Below, one piece after another: positions 40,715 through 51,895 of a stretch of 64,000 nt of DNA. The position numbers were made by a program, and so were the translations under genes. The stretch lies in assembly GCA_963824225.1 (NCBI GenBank), contig CAWGOF010000003.1, positions 1,736,001-1,800,000 of the forward strand, in the 5' to 3' direction. Every line of letters begins with the position of its first letter. The stretch's first letter is position 1. The stretch is from CAWGOF01 sp963824225 (GTDB taxonomy: Bacteria; Acidobacteriota; Polarisedimenticolia; Polarisedimenticolales; Polarisedimenticolaceae). Under the pieces are notes generated by a model that worked only from the letters and a program-made list of their open reading frames with translations, was not told the origin of the DNA and ran no database searches.

Positions 40715-43489
40715 GTGCGAGGCGAGAGGTTAGTCCTGCGCGCAACCGCGACAGCCTGCGCTGCCTTGATCCTGGGGGCCTTCCTCCCGGCACACGCCGG
40801 CGCGCCTTCCCCGGATCTGCGCGAGGTCCTGTCCGCGGCGAATCCCGAGGACCACATCCCTGTCGTGGTGCTGATGGCCGAGTTTCCGCAGCGCCAGGCG
40901 CTGCTCGACCAGGTGCGCGGGCTCAGCCGCGCCCGCCGCCGGGCGCACGTCGTCACGACCCTGAACGAGCTCGCCCGTCGGAGCCAAGGGCCCGTCCGGT
41001 CACTCGTCGCCCGCGAAGAGCGCTCCGATCGCGTGCGAGACGTTCGCGTGCTGTGGGGCATCAACGGCCTGGCGCTCGAGGCGCAGCCCGAGGTGATCGA
41101 GCGTCTCGCCGCGCTGCCGGGAGTCTTACGCGTATTTCACGACAGAGCCACGGCGCATCCGGACACGTCGCCATCGGACATCGGCCCGACGGGTGGCGAC
41201 GTCTCGGGTCCCGACACGGAGGCGGCGGTCGCACCCGACGTGGTGGCCCACGGCGCCCAGCAGGTGTGGGACGAACTCGGCTACACGGGGGCCGGCGTCA
41301 TCGTCGCCGTGATCGATACGGGTTTCGATCGGACGCATCCGGACATCGCCGACCACATCTGGAGCAACCCCGGCGAGATCGCGGCGAACGGGATCGACGA
41401 CGACGGCAACGGCCACGTCGACGACACCTGGGGCTGGGACTTCTGCGCGAACTCGCAGCCCGTCGTGAGTGCACACGGCACGCAGGTCGCGGGTCAAGTC
41501 GCGGGCGACGGGACGAACGGCACGGTCACCGGCATGGCCCCCGACGCCGAGCTGATGTCGCTCGGGATCGACTGCGACACGCCGTCCCGCGCCTGGCAGG
41601 CGAGCGACTACGCCATCGTCGAGGGCGCGGACGTGATCACGCAGTCCTACAGCTGGTGGTGGACCGACCAACCGGACTACGAAGCGTTCCGCCGCCAGAC
41701 CGACGTCGAGCTGGCCGCAGGCTTGGTCCACGCCAACTCGGCGGGCAACTTCGGCGGCAACGAGGCGATGCATCCGATCCCGTACAACATCTCGACTCCG
41801 GCCAACTGCCCCGCGCCCTGGCTCCACCCGGACCAGACGCTGATCGGCGGCATCTCCTCCGTGGTGGCGGTCGGCAACGTCACGTGGGGATCGGACGTGA
41901 TCGCCGCATCGTCCTCCCTCGGTCCCTCGGCCTGGGAGGACATCCGGACCTGGACCGATCCGATCTACCCGCACGACATGCCCCCCGAATACCAGGACTA
42001 CCCACACCACAACGGTCAGCTGATGGGGTTGATCAAGCCCGACCTCTCGGCCTACGGCAACGGCACCGTTTCGACCTGTCCGGGTCCGAGCTACTGCCAG
42101 TTCAGCGGGACGTCGTCGGCGACGCCGCACGTGTCGGGTGCGATCGCTCTGATGCTGCAGGCCAATCCCGATGCGATGCCCGAACAGCTGGCTCAGGCCC
42201 TGATGACGACGGCGCAGCATCGTGGAGCTCCCGGCAAGAACAACGTCTATGGTGCGGGCTTGCTTCAAGCCTACCTCGCCGTCCTGGCGGTCGAGTCGGG
42301 CGTGGTCTACGCATCGCACGTCGTCGACGACACGGCCGCCGGCAACGGCGACGGGCTGCTCGACCCGGGCGAGACGGTCGTGCTGCAGATCACGATCGAG
42401 AGCCGGACCGACGCGGCGATCGACGGGCTCGAGGCAGTTCTCTCGACCGCGACACCGGGCGTGACGATCCACGATCACTACAGCGTGCTTCCGACCTTGC
42501 CGGCGCGGGGCACGGCGACGAGCCTCGTGCCGCACTTCTCGCTCAGCCTGGCGCCCTCCGTGTGCAGGTCGATCGTGAGCTTCGATCTCGAGCTGCGCTA
42601 CGGCGGCGTGGTGCGCCGGTCGGGCTTCCGGGTGCGCATCGGCACCGAGACTCCGCTTTCGGGCCTCGATTGGAGCTTCGAGACCCCGGCGGGCTGGACC
42701 GCAGATCCCGGCACGGCGAGTCGCGGCACCTGGGTGCGCGAGGATCCGGTGGGCGTGATCGCCACCGGCGGGCCGAGCAACCCCGAGGACGATACGACCC
42801 CGGCTCCCGGCGTCGCCTGCTGGGTCACGGGGAGCGGCGGCGGAAACCCGAGCAACAACGACGTCGACGGCGGATCGACCTACCTCTACTCCCCGACCTT
42901 CGGCGCCCCGCACGTTCTGGAGATGTCCTTGACCTACGATCGCTGGTACTACGACGACTCGGCGAGCGGCGACACGTTCAAGGCCGAGGTGTCGAACGAC
43001 GGCGGCCTGAGCTGGACGCTGCTCGACCAGCGCGTCACGCCGACCCCGGGGGGCTGGGCGCCGTTCGCGGCGGACCTGATGACGCTGATCGTCCCGAGCG
43101 ACGACATGCGCCTGCGCTTCACCGCGACCGACGGCAGCACCGACACAGTGGTCGAAGCCGCCGTCGACGAAGTCCACATCGCCGGGACGTGGGTCGACTG
43201 CCAGAGCTACACGCCACCGGCGATGCTCGCCCCCAACCCGATCGGCGCGACGTTGCGCGTCGCCAAAGACCCAGGCGGCCACGTCGTGCTGAGCTGGGAC
43301 GCGCCGCCGGTCGATGCCGCCCATGGCGCCGCCACGTTGTACCGGATCGAGCGCGCCCTCGATCCGCAGGGTCCGTTTACCGACGCCGGCTCGTCGACGT
43401 CACCCCGCTGGGTCGACGTCGATGCGCTCGACAGCACCGCCTCCTACTACTACCGCGTGACCGCCGCAAACAGCGGCGGGAGCGCGTGA
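40715..43489 (+). CDS. secreted S8 peptidase with fibronectin-type C-terminus
   Basis: About 924 residues. A hydrophobic export signal (ATACAALILGAFLPAHAG) precedes a propeptide (DHIPVVVLMAEFPQRQALLD). S8 catalytic residues: Asp in VAVIDTGFDRTHPDI near 200, His in SAHGTQVAGQVAGD near 252 and Ser in FSGTSSATPHVSGAIAL near 466. A CARDB-like domain (NGDGLLDPGETVVLQITIES), a jellyroll region (SNDGGLSWTLLDQRVTPTPG) and a fibronectin-like end (ATLYRIERALDPQGPF, SYYYRVTAANSGG) follow. The start is uncertain: a GTG at 40715 without a good Shine-Dalgarno gives a sensible signal peptide. The next gene starts 20 bases after its stop. Confidence 0.92.
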   Translation: MRGERLVLRATATACAALILGAFLPAHAGAPSPDLREVLSAANPEDHIPVVVLMAEFPQRQALLDQVRGLSRARRRAHVVTTLNELARRSQGPVRSLVAREERSDRVRDVRVLWGINGLALEAQPEVIERLAALPGVLRVFHDRATAHPDTSPSDIGPTGGDVSGPDTEAAVAPDVVAHGAQQVWDELGYTGAGVIVAVIDTGFDRTHPDIADHIWSNPGEIAANGIDDDGNGHVDDTWGWDFCANSQPVVSAHGTQVAGQVAGDGTNGTVTGMAPDAELMSLGIDCDTPSRAWQASDYAIVEGADVITQSYSWWWTDQPDYEAFRRQTDVELAAGLVHANSAGNFGGNEAMHPIPYNISTPANCPAPWLHPDQTLIGGISSVVAVGNVTWGSDVIAASSSLGPSAWEDIRTWTDPIYPHDMPPEYQDYPHHNGQLMGLIKPDLSAYGNGTVSTCPGPSYCQFSGTSSATPHVSGAIALMLQANPDAMPEQLAQALMTTAQHRGAPGKNNVYGAGLLQAYLAVLAVESGVVYASHVVDDTAAGNGDGLLDPGETVVLQITIESRTDAAIDGLEAVLSTATPGVTIHDHYSVLPTLPARGTATSLVPHFSLSLAPSVCRSIVSFDLELRYGGVVRRSGFRVRIGTETPLSGLDWSFETPAGWTADPGTASRGTWVREDPVGVIATGGPSNPEDDTTPAPGVACWVTGSGGGNPSNNDVDGGSTYLYSPTFGAPHVLEMSLTYDRWYYDDSASGDTFKAEVSNDGGLSWTLLDQRVTPTPGGWAPFAADLMTLIVPSDDMRLRFTATDGSTDTVVEAAVDEVHIAGTWVDCQSYTPPAMLAPNPIGATLRVAKDPGGHVVLSWDAPPVDAAHGAATLYRIERALDPQGPFTDAGSSTSPRWVDVDALDSTASYYYRVTAANSGGSA

Positions 43490-43509
43490 CTCCCGAAGAA
43501 AGGCCCCCC

Positions 43510-46500
43510 ATGCGACCCGAAGATTCCCGTCACCCGTTTGCCGTGAGGCGCTCGCTCGCTCTCGCGACCCTCATCGCGGTGCTGAGCGTGCTCGCGCCGG
43601 TCGTGGCGCGAGCCGAGCAGGACACCTGCGAGAGTGATACCGAGAAGCCTCGGGACACGGTCGCCCCGACACGCCCCGGGCCATGGCGTGAGGACCTCAA
43701 GCGCGGGCCATCGCGCATTCGCGTGCCGGGAACGCGCACGGTCGCGCCGCAGGATCCGCTGTCGATCGACGCGACGACGAAGGGCCGCTGGGTGCCGGGC
43801 TACCGTCCGGCGACGGGCGAGGCGCAAGCCGAATTCGACGCGTGGAAGGCCGCGCAGCGAGCGACACTCGGGACCTCAGACATCGGCCGGCTGGCGCACG
43901 GTCCCAGTAGCAGCTATGCCGCGAACTTGCTCAGCGGCGGTCGCACCGACCCCGGTCCCGACGAGCCGATCACGCACATCGTCCGTGACGACAAGTACTC
44001 GATCTCTCCGGTCGATCTGCGCACGCTCCCGGCTTCCGCGGAGAGCGCGTCGGCGCTGCCCAAGGCCGGTAAGCCCGAACGCGACACCGGCTACCACCAC
44101 CTGTCGGGCATGACGTGGGACGAGTACCTGTGGAGCAAGAAACAGGCGGAGAACGCGCCACCGACTCCGGACGGCCAGCAGGCGAACGCCGTGCTCCCGT
44201 CGTCGCTCGCGCCCCCATTCGCGGGCGTCGGATTCGACGCCATCGGGACGGACTTCACGGGCGCTCCGCCCGACCCGATCATGGCCGTCGGTCCGGGCCA
44301 CCTGGTCGCGATCGTCAACAGTCGCTACCGGGTGTGGGACAAGTCCGGGAACCCGCTCACCCCCGCGATCTCGCTGGATCAGTTCTTCAGCGGCGTCGCC
44401 AACTGCAGCGGCGCGTTCGACGTGTTCGTCGACTATGACGAGGCCCTGGACCGCTTCGTGATGGGGGGCGAGACGCTCTTCGGCGCGGGTGGCGCCACCG
44501 ACTCCTATCTGTGCGTCGCCGCCACGGCCACGGGGGACCCGACAGGCGTGTGGAACCGGATCTCGTTCCGCGCGGACGTGCTCGAGCAGTCCACCTGGAT
44601 CGACTACCCGCACATGGGGATCGGGCTCGACGCGATCTACATCACGGGGAACATGTTCAGCGACGGTGGGGGGTTCCATCACATCGGCGCGTACGCCGTG
44701 GACAAGACCGCGCTGTATCAGGGGACCGCGGTGTCGGTCGCCGAGGCCAACCTCGGCGGGCAGTTCTTCACGGCACAGCCGGTCAAGCTCCACGGCTTCG
44801 ACTCGGGCGGCTGGCCGCCCGCCGGAACGCCGCACCACCTCCTGGCCGGCAACGGCGGCGGCTCGACGCGCATCTGGCGCTGGAGCGCTCCGTTCCAGAC
44901 CGGCCCCACGATCTACGGCACGCTGTTCGAGGCCAGCTTCAACGGCAATCCCCCGAGCGCGGACGAGCTGGGCGCGACCTCGAACGGCCGTAACGACACC
45001 GGCTCGTCCAAGTGGCTCGACGCCGAGTACCGCCACGGCAAGCTGTGGGCCACGCGCAACGTGGCGTGCAACTTCGGCGGCGGCAACGCCGAGACCTGCG
45101 TCGACTGGATCCAGGTCGACGTCTCGGGCGCGACCCCGCTGCTCGAGCAGCAGCAGACCGGCGGAGCCTATGGCAGCACCGGTGACTTCCGCTACTACCC
45201 GGACCTGTCCGTCGACCGCAACGACAACCTGGCGATCGGGTACACGAAGTCGAGCGCGACGAGCTACACGCAGATCTGGGTCACCGGCCGCGAAGCCGGC
45301 GACCCACCGGGGACGCTGCAGACCGAGACCCTCAGGCGAGCCGGCCTCGGCAACTACTCAGACGGCATCGGCTGCCAGGGAACCTGCGATCGCTGGGGCG
45401 ACTACACGGGCCTCACGGTCGATCCCGATGGGTGCACGTTCTGGTACCTCGGGCAGTACTCGGATGGCGGCAATTTCAACTGGGCCACGCACATCGGCAG
45501 CTTCCGCTACGACTCGTGCAGCACCGACTCGCTGCTCCAGATCAACAAGAGCACGTACACGTGCGACGACTCGATGACGATCACCGTGACCGACTCGGTG
45601 CCGATCAACGCGGCGACCGTGTCGGCCGAGACGACGGTCTCGACCTCGACCGGCGACGCGGAGACGATCGCGGCGGGATCCTGGACGGGTCCGATTGCGC
45701 CGGCGGCGTCTGTGGCACGTGGACGGCGACGATCCCGGTCGGGGCCGGTCCCGTTGCTCCGGGAAACGGCACGATCAACGTGGCCAGTGGCGCGACGATC
45801 ACGGTCCAGTACGCCGATCCTCACGCCGGCCACGGCCCGCGCTCCCGCAGCGCCGGGGTCACGTGCCAGACCCACTTCGAGGACGGCGGGTATCTGATCG
45901 ACGGCGGCTGCGAGTCCGGGCAAGGAGCTGAGCGCTACCGAGACTACATGGACGGTGGCGAGTTCATCGCGTACACGTTCGGCATCTTCTATCCCTCGAA
46001 CGCCCCGCGGCTGACCGACGTCCAGGCCCAGCTTTCCGTCAGCGGTCCGGCCGCCAGCAAGGTCACGATCCTCGATCCGACCGTCCACCTCGGTACGCTC
46101 GAGCCGGGGACGCTCACGGCACCGGTGTTCACGATCTACATCGACCCCAGCATCGACGCGCCCGCGCTGCGCATGACCGACAACGCGTTCAACCTGTCGA
46201 TCACCTCGACCGTGGACGGCTTCACGGTTCCGCAAGTCTTGACGCACAACCACCTGCTGCAGGCCGACGACTCGATCGTCAGCGAGAGCGGGTGCTGGAA
46301 CTTCGAGTCCGGCGATCAGGGGTTCGTCTCGGGGCCGATCTTCAACAGCTACACGTGCGTCGCGGCCGACTGCGGCATCCTGCGGCAGATCGACACCGTG
46401 CCAGCCCCGTGGACGCACGGCAGTGGCTGCGGCAGCGAGACCCGCACGGACGACGCGGGCCTCGCCTGCGACGCGGGCGGCACGAGCGCGTTCAAGACGA

Positions 46501-49500
46501 ACGCCACTCCCGCGACCTGCGGCAACTTCGTCCAGACGGCGAACACGCTCGTCGATTCGGCGCTCTATTCCCCGATCTTCGTGCCGGCCCACACGGGTCT
46601 CGCCACGAACGGCCAGCCGTGGTACTACCGCTGGCTTGACGCGCAGTGGTACTACCGCTCCGACATGGTGTCGCTCGTCGATCCCGCGCTCGCCGTGGGC
46701 TTGATGTGGGACCCCAACTACGCGGGAACCGACGTGCCGGGGGTGAACGAGGTCTACGAGTTCTACCCGTACTTCCTCGGCTACTTCACGTATCTCAATC
46801 AGAGCTGGGACAGCGCGACGCCGTGGCATCCTCGGCAGCCGCCGGCCAATCTCGACTCGATCGGGTTCAGCAACAGCGCCGGCGGGCTGGCCACGGCCGG
46901 ATTGAAATGGCGCTGGGCCGTCGAGGTCTTCGACGCCGACTACGGCGGAGACCCGCTCGAAACTCCGGCCACGGCGGGCCTGACGCTCGACAACCTGAGC
47001 CTGGCCTACGAGCAGTACCACGCCGCGGGACAGACCGGCTCGTGCGCCGATCCGGCGGCCGTGGTGTCGTTCGACCAGTACAGCTACGTCGAGTGCCCGG
47101 CGGACGCGCTGGCGATCCACGTCCTCGACGGCAACGCCGCAGGGCCAGTGCGCATGACCGTCACGTCGGACGCGACGGGCGACAGTGAGACGCTCACGAT
47201 CCAGGGCACGGCCCCACGCTTCACGGGCACGTTGCCATATTCGACAGCCGCCGGGCCGCGGGCCAACGACGGAACGCTGTTCGTCATGCCGGCCGATCTG
47301 GTCCGCGTGACCTACGCCGACGGCTCGGGTGTGCCGCCTGAGGCACAGGCGTCGATCGCCTGCCCGGGTGGCAATGTCGTGACCGAAGGTCTCGCCGGGC
47401 TGACCGACAACGGCGACGGCGACACCTTCGCCGACGCCAACGAGACGGTCAACATCGCGATCCGCATCCGCAACAATACCGCCGAGGCGCTGCACAACGT
47501 CGTCGTGACTCTCGATTCCGACGATCCGACCGTGGACTGCATCTCCAAGTCGACCGCGTCGTTCGGGACGATCGCGTCGGGCGCCGCGGCGACGAACAAC
47601 CTGCTCTCCGATCCTTTCACGTTCAAGGTTTCGGGATCGGCTGCTTGCACGGATCCGGCGACGCCCCCCAGCGCGACGTTCCAGGTCCTGATCCTGGCCG
47701 ACGGGTTCGCGGGGCCGCTCGAGCCGCAGGAGGTCACGCTGCTCCTCGACATGAACGACGTCGGGGGAACGGTGACGTATCTCGCGGACTTCAGTGCCGG
47801 ACCGTCCGGATTCGTGCACCAGCTCGGACCGGGCGACGACAACGGAGCTGCCGCCGACCCCAACGGCCTCACGTGCAGTCCGTACACGGACGAGTTCTTC
47901 TGGCGTGGGACGGGTGGGAATCCAGGTGGCGGCTACTTCTGCTGGCAGGACCCCGCGGACCAGTTCCCCAACGGCAACTACGGGGATCTGAGCGACTCCG
48001 CGCTCTATTCGCGCGTACTCAAGATCGGCGCGAACACGACGACCCTGAGCTTCGATCACGAGTACCTGTTCGCTTGGACCGGCTCGCTCCGCATCGACGG
48101 AGCCCGTGTGGACTATCGCGTCAACGGCGGAGCGTGGAGCAAGCTGACCACGCTGCCGTACGACGGCTCGCTGATCTACAACACGTACTGCAACCCGCTG
48201 TGCAACGGGACCGAGCTGGCCCAGCCGTGCTTCAGCGAGGTGGCGTCCGACGGCGAGCTGATCTTCAACCAGCTCGCCCAGGGACCGATTCCGTGGCGCT
48301 CCGTCTCGGGCGTTCTCGGCGGACTGACCCCGGGCGACCTGGTCCAGTTCCGCTGGCGCGTCGGCTCGATGAACACCTCGGCGTACGGGGTCTCGACCCA
48401 GGGCGGCTACGGCCTCGACAACGTGCGCGCAACCAACGTGGTCCCGCAGGTGTGCGACACCGCGGTGCGTCCCGACACGGGGTGCGGTGTCGTGTTCGAC
48501 GGCTTCGGCAACCTGGTCCAGATCTGCGGCGACGACGACACGCTGGTCGAGCCGACCGAGACGTGGTCGGTCGACGTGACGTTGCGGAACTCGGGGGCGA
48601 CGAGCGCCCCGAGCACGGTGGCCGATCTCGTCGTCAACGGATCGAGCGTCCCGGCGACGGTCAGCGGCAACCCGGGCGCGTTCGGAACCCTCGCCGGCAA
48701 CGGCGGGACCGGGACCGCGCAGTACGAGTTCGTCGTCGGCGCGCAGGCAACGTGCGTCGATGAGCTGCTGTTCGACGTCACGAACATCGCCGCCGGCCAG
48801 GCGACCCATCCGGACCAGCCCTCGGCGTTCGCGATCCCCGTCGGCGGGATCGGCCTGCAACAGAACGCGTCCCAGTCGGTCGACCCGTTGCTCGCGGCGA
48901 ACAGGAAAAAGCTGTCGGCGCTCGCTCCGGCGCTCACCGCTCCGGCTCCCGCGCACCGCGTCACGCTCGACTACGCCAAGAGCTACATCAATCCGTCGCC
49001 GCTCCAGACGGAGCACCAGACGGTCGACCCGCTCGTCACCGAGAACACGAGCGTCTCGACGACGCTCGGGGCGCCGTTCACGGTGAATCCCGACGACGCC
49101 GTCTCGGCCGTCGTCGACTGGACCAGCCTGAACCACCCGACCCTGACGAGCTGCGTCCGGGTGTTCCTGCAGACGCCGACGGGCGCCCCCGTGACGCTGA
49201 AGGCGATCGGCGTGGCGGCGGCCAACCCCTACGACATCTTGAACATCTACAAGAACCTGAACGGCGGCTCCGGGCAGTACCGCATCGGCATCGAGGAGGT
49301 CGCGAGCGGTCCGTGCAAGCAGCAGGCGTCGCTGAGCGGGGCCACGATGTCGGTGTCCAAGCAGGCGCCGACCGCAAACTGGGCCGCCAACGCGCGGGTG
49401 TCGCTGTGGGACGGTACGACCGAGCACGTGATCAAGGAGTTCGGAGCGGCCGACGCGGCACCGTACGACGTCACGGCGATCTACAACGCCGCGGGGCCCG

Positions 49501-49961
49501 GCAACTACGAGCTGCTGCTCGAGGAAAGCGGCGCAGGCGGCGAGGCCGGCGTGTTCGGCGCCGTGCTGAACGTGACGGGCGTCGAGTGCGACGCGCCGTG
49601 CGCCTCGAGCCTGCCGGCTCCGCCCGTCGTCGGATTGCGGCTCGCCCGGGGCGCTTCGCCCAACGAGATCCAGGTCACGATCGACAACGCCACGTGCTCG
49701 TCGAGCCGGGCCGTCGTGGTCTACGGCAACCTCGGCGACTTCACCCACTACCAGGGCGCGGTCGGCGGCTGCGACATCGGGACCGGGCCGACGGCGACGA
49801 TCACGCATGCCGGCAACAACGTGTGGTTCAACGTGCTGTGGGTCGACGAAGACGGCACGGCCGGTCATCCGGGGTTCGGCACGAGCGGGCCGCGGAGCTG
49901 GAACGCGGCGGGACTGTGTAGCGTCGTCGACGACGACCGGTCGGACCCCGTTTGCGATTGA
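43510..49961 (+). CDS. giant secreted multidomain protein (~2150 residues), one frameshift near 45690
   Basis: The reading frame starting at ATG 43510 has a signal peptide (SLALATLIAVLSVLAPVVARA) and a propeller-like region (PPDPIMAVGPGHLVAIVN, STGDFRYYPDLSVDRNDNLA). It stays sensible up to ETIAAGSWTG at about 45690. From there meaningful sequence continues in the next frame (SDCAGGVCGTWTATIPVGAG) to the stop at 49961. One missing G in acgggtcc (45686-45693) would join them, and the total length fits 2151 codons with one base lost. The rest holds DUF11-like repeats (ETVNIAIRIRNNTAEALHNV, ETWSVDVTLRNSGATSAPS), jellyroll domains and a final module like that of the other exported proteins. Likely a surface or matrix protein; transcribed with the upstream peptidase. 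Confidence 0.85.
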
Positions 49962-51847
49962 GAGTCGCCGTCCTTCTCGGCTTGCTCTCCGGATCCGGAG
50001 CGCTCGCCGAGGAGGGCGAGCCGCCGCCGCTCGTCGAGACGGTCGAGGTGCGCTCCGAGCCCGACCGCGAGGCCACGGGGACACTCGGGCAGACCTCGAC
50101 GGCGCTCGATCCGGCTAGCGAGCCGGGCGCGCCGTCTGCCGTGGTCGACCTCGTCACGCAGATCCCGGGTGTGTCCGAGGCCGGCCAGGGCGGTCTGTTC
50201 CAGAACTACTCCGTGCGCGGCCTGTCGCGACAACGAGTGACGACGACGGTCTCGGGCATGCGTATCTCCGCGGAGCGGCGCGCGGGGACCTCGGCCTCGT
50301 TCCTCGATCCGGACCTGATCGGACGCATCGACGTCCTGCGCGGACCCGCCACGACCGTTCACGGGTCGGGCGCGCTCGGGGGCGTCGTCGCCGCCGACCC
50401 GCGCACGTTCGGTGGCCCGAGCGCGGGCGCGAGCTGGGATGGCGCGTGGGAGGAGGGCCATCTGTTCGCGGGTACGGGCGGCGCGGGCTGGTCGGTTGGC
50501 GCCGCGGCGCGCAGCGCGGGGGACGCCGAGGCCGCGGACGGCTCACCGCTGCACTCGGGGTTCGAGCAGCTCTCGGCCGCGGCGCGCTTCGGCTGGGAGC
50601 GCGGAGCGCAGCGCTACGAGATCACGGCGATCCCGGCGCTCGCGCGCGACGTGGCCAAATCCAGCACCGACTTCCCCCGCCGGACGACCGACTATCCCGA
50701 AGAGCGTCACGGGATCGTCGGTTTCGCCGTCGAGCGGGACGAGTCCTGGCGGCTCGATCTCGCGATGCACGGCCAGAGTCTCGAGACGCTCGTCACCGAG
50801 AGCGAGGCCGGACTCGAGTCCGAGGTGATCCAGGACTCGGTCGATCTCTCGCTGGGCTGGCGGCGCGACGTCGACGCCGGGGACGGGTGGGCCGTGCGCT
50901 ACGGCGTCGAGGGCTTCAGCCGGCGCGACGTCGACGCCGCGGAGGCGCGGCGCGATCTCGGCGATCCGACCGTCCCGCCCATGACCGCCCAGACCCTCGA
51001 CGGCGCGCACGAGACCGAGACGGGGCTGTTCGCGGTCGCGCGCCACGAGAGCGGAGCCACGCGCTGGGAGCTGGCCACACGCTGGTCGTGGATCGAGCAG
51101 GCGAACGAGGGTGCCGAGCGCCGAACGCGCGATGCGTGGAGCGCGCACGCCGCGGTCAGCCGCGCGCTCGGTCCGCACTGGGAGGTCTCGGGGAGCGCGA
51201 GCACCGCCGTGCGCTTCGCCAGCCTGAGCGAGATGTTCTTCCAGGGCACGACCGGCCGCGGGCAGGTCGTGGGGAATCCGTTGCTCGAGCCGGAGCGCGC
51301 GCTCGGGCTCGAGCTCTCGGCGCGTCACGTCGCGGGCGGCACGTTCGTCGTCGCTTCGCTCTTCGGGACACGCGTCGACGACTACGTCGAGCGGGTCGAG
51401 ATCGCTCCCGACCTCCGCACGTTCGTCAACCTGCATGCAGGCACGATCTACGGAGCCGAGCTCGAGGGCCACACGCGTTTGTCCGACCCGTGGTCGCTGC
51501 TGTGGGGCGGACACTGGATCGACGGCGAGGACGACGAGGGCGCGCCGCTCGCCGACACGCCGCCGGCCGAGGCCTGGATCTCGGCGAAACGCGCGCTGGG
51601 GCGGTTCGCGGCGACGGGCGGCCTCACGCTGCGCGCGCGACGGGACGACCCCGGAGACGGCGAGAAGCCGATCGGATCGGCGGCGCTCCTGTGGGCCGAG
51701 GTGTCGCTGCGCGTGGCCCCAGGCTGGGATGTATCAGTCGCGGCGTCGAACCTCCTCGACGAAGAGTGGTACGCGTCCGCCGACGAGCTGGCGCCGCTCG
51801 CGCCCGGCCGTGGGGTATCGTTGCGCGTCGTGCGCAGAGGTGGTTGA
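49952..51847 (+). CDS. TonB-dependent outer-membrane receptor
   Basis: 631 residues. Signal peptide (VAVLLGLLSGSGALAEEG), a TonB-box-like VETVEVRSE, then the plug: AVVDLVTQIPGVSEAGQGG, YSVRGLSRQRVTTTVSGMRI, IGRIDVLRGPATTVHGSGAL and GGVV. The barrel follows with alternating strands and ends with an amphipathic strand (GVSLRVVRRGG). It should import a siderophore, vitamin or glycan. It is on the short side for the family but has plug and barrel. TTG starts at 49952 or 49958 overlap the stop of the giant gene, so it is probably coupled to it. There is no ABC importer nearby. Confidence 0.92.
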   Translation: MRLRVAVLLGLLSGSGALAEEGEPPPLVETVEVRSEPDREATGTLGQTSTALDPASEPGAPSAVVDLVTQIPGVSEAGQGGLFQNYSVRGLSRQRVTTTVSGMRISAERRAGTSASFLDPDLIGRIDVLRGPATTVHGSGALGGVVAADPRTFGGPSAGASWDGAWEEGHLFAGTGGAGWSVGAAARSAGDAEAADGSPLHSGFEQLSAAARFGWERGAQRYEITAIPALARDVAKSSTDFPRRTTDYPEERHGIVGFAVERDESWRLDLAMHGQSLETLVTESEAGLESEVIQDSVDLSLGWRRDVDAGDGWAVRYGVEGFSRRDVDAAEARRDLGDPTVPPMTAQTLDGAHETETGLFAVARHESGATRWELATRWSWIEQANEGAERRTRDAWSAHAAVSRALGPHWEVSGSASTAVRFASLSEMFFQGTTGRGQVVGNPLLEPERALGLELSARHVAGGTFVVASLFGTRVDDYVERVEIAPDLRTFVNLHAGTIYGAELEGHTRLSDPWSLLWGGHWIDGEDDEGAPLADTPPAEAWISAKRALGRFAATGGLTLRARRDDPGDGEKPIGSAALLWAEVSLRVAPGWDVSVAASNLLDEEWYASADELAPLAPGRGVSLRVVRRGG

Positions 51848-51868
51848 CAGCGAAGACGCTCCGGGCCT

Positions 51869-51894
51869 AGCGTCCTCCTGTCCAGGAGGACGTT
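51869..51894 (+). promoter_or_regulatory. hairpin hiding the Shine-Dalgarno of the next gene
   Basis: CGTCCTCCTG (51871-51880) and CAGGAGGACG (51883-51892) are exact inverted copies; with one G-U and one A-U pair the RNA stem reaches about 10 bp around a 6-base loop. The right arm contains AGGAGGA, the only Shine-Dalgarno for the TTG start at 51896. Folding would block translation. It could also terminate transcripts from the TonB gene. Confidence 0.7.
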
Positions 51895-51895
51895 C

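Noticed and set aside
41053..43509. The in-frame open stretch upstream of the giant gene's ATG
   Set aside because: It overlaps the S8 peptidase gene in another frame and is Arg-rich shadow; the gene starts at ATG 43510 with a signal peptide.
45507..50084. A 1525-codon open frame on the minus strand opposite the giant secreted protein and TonB gene
   Set aside because: It mirrors the GC-rich coding strand and is rich in Arg/Val/Asp without any domain; the plus strand has signal peptide, repeats and a TonB plug.
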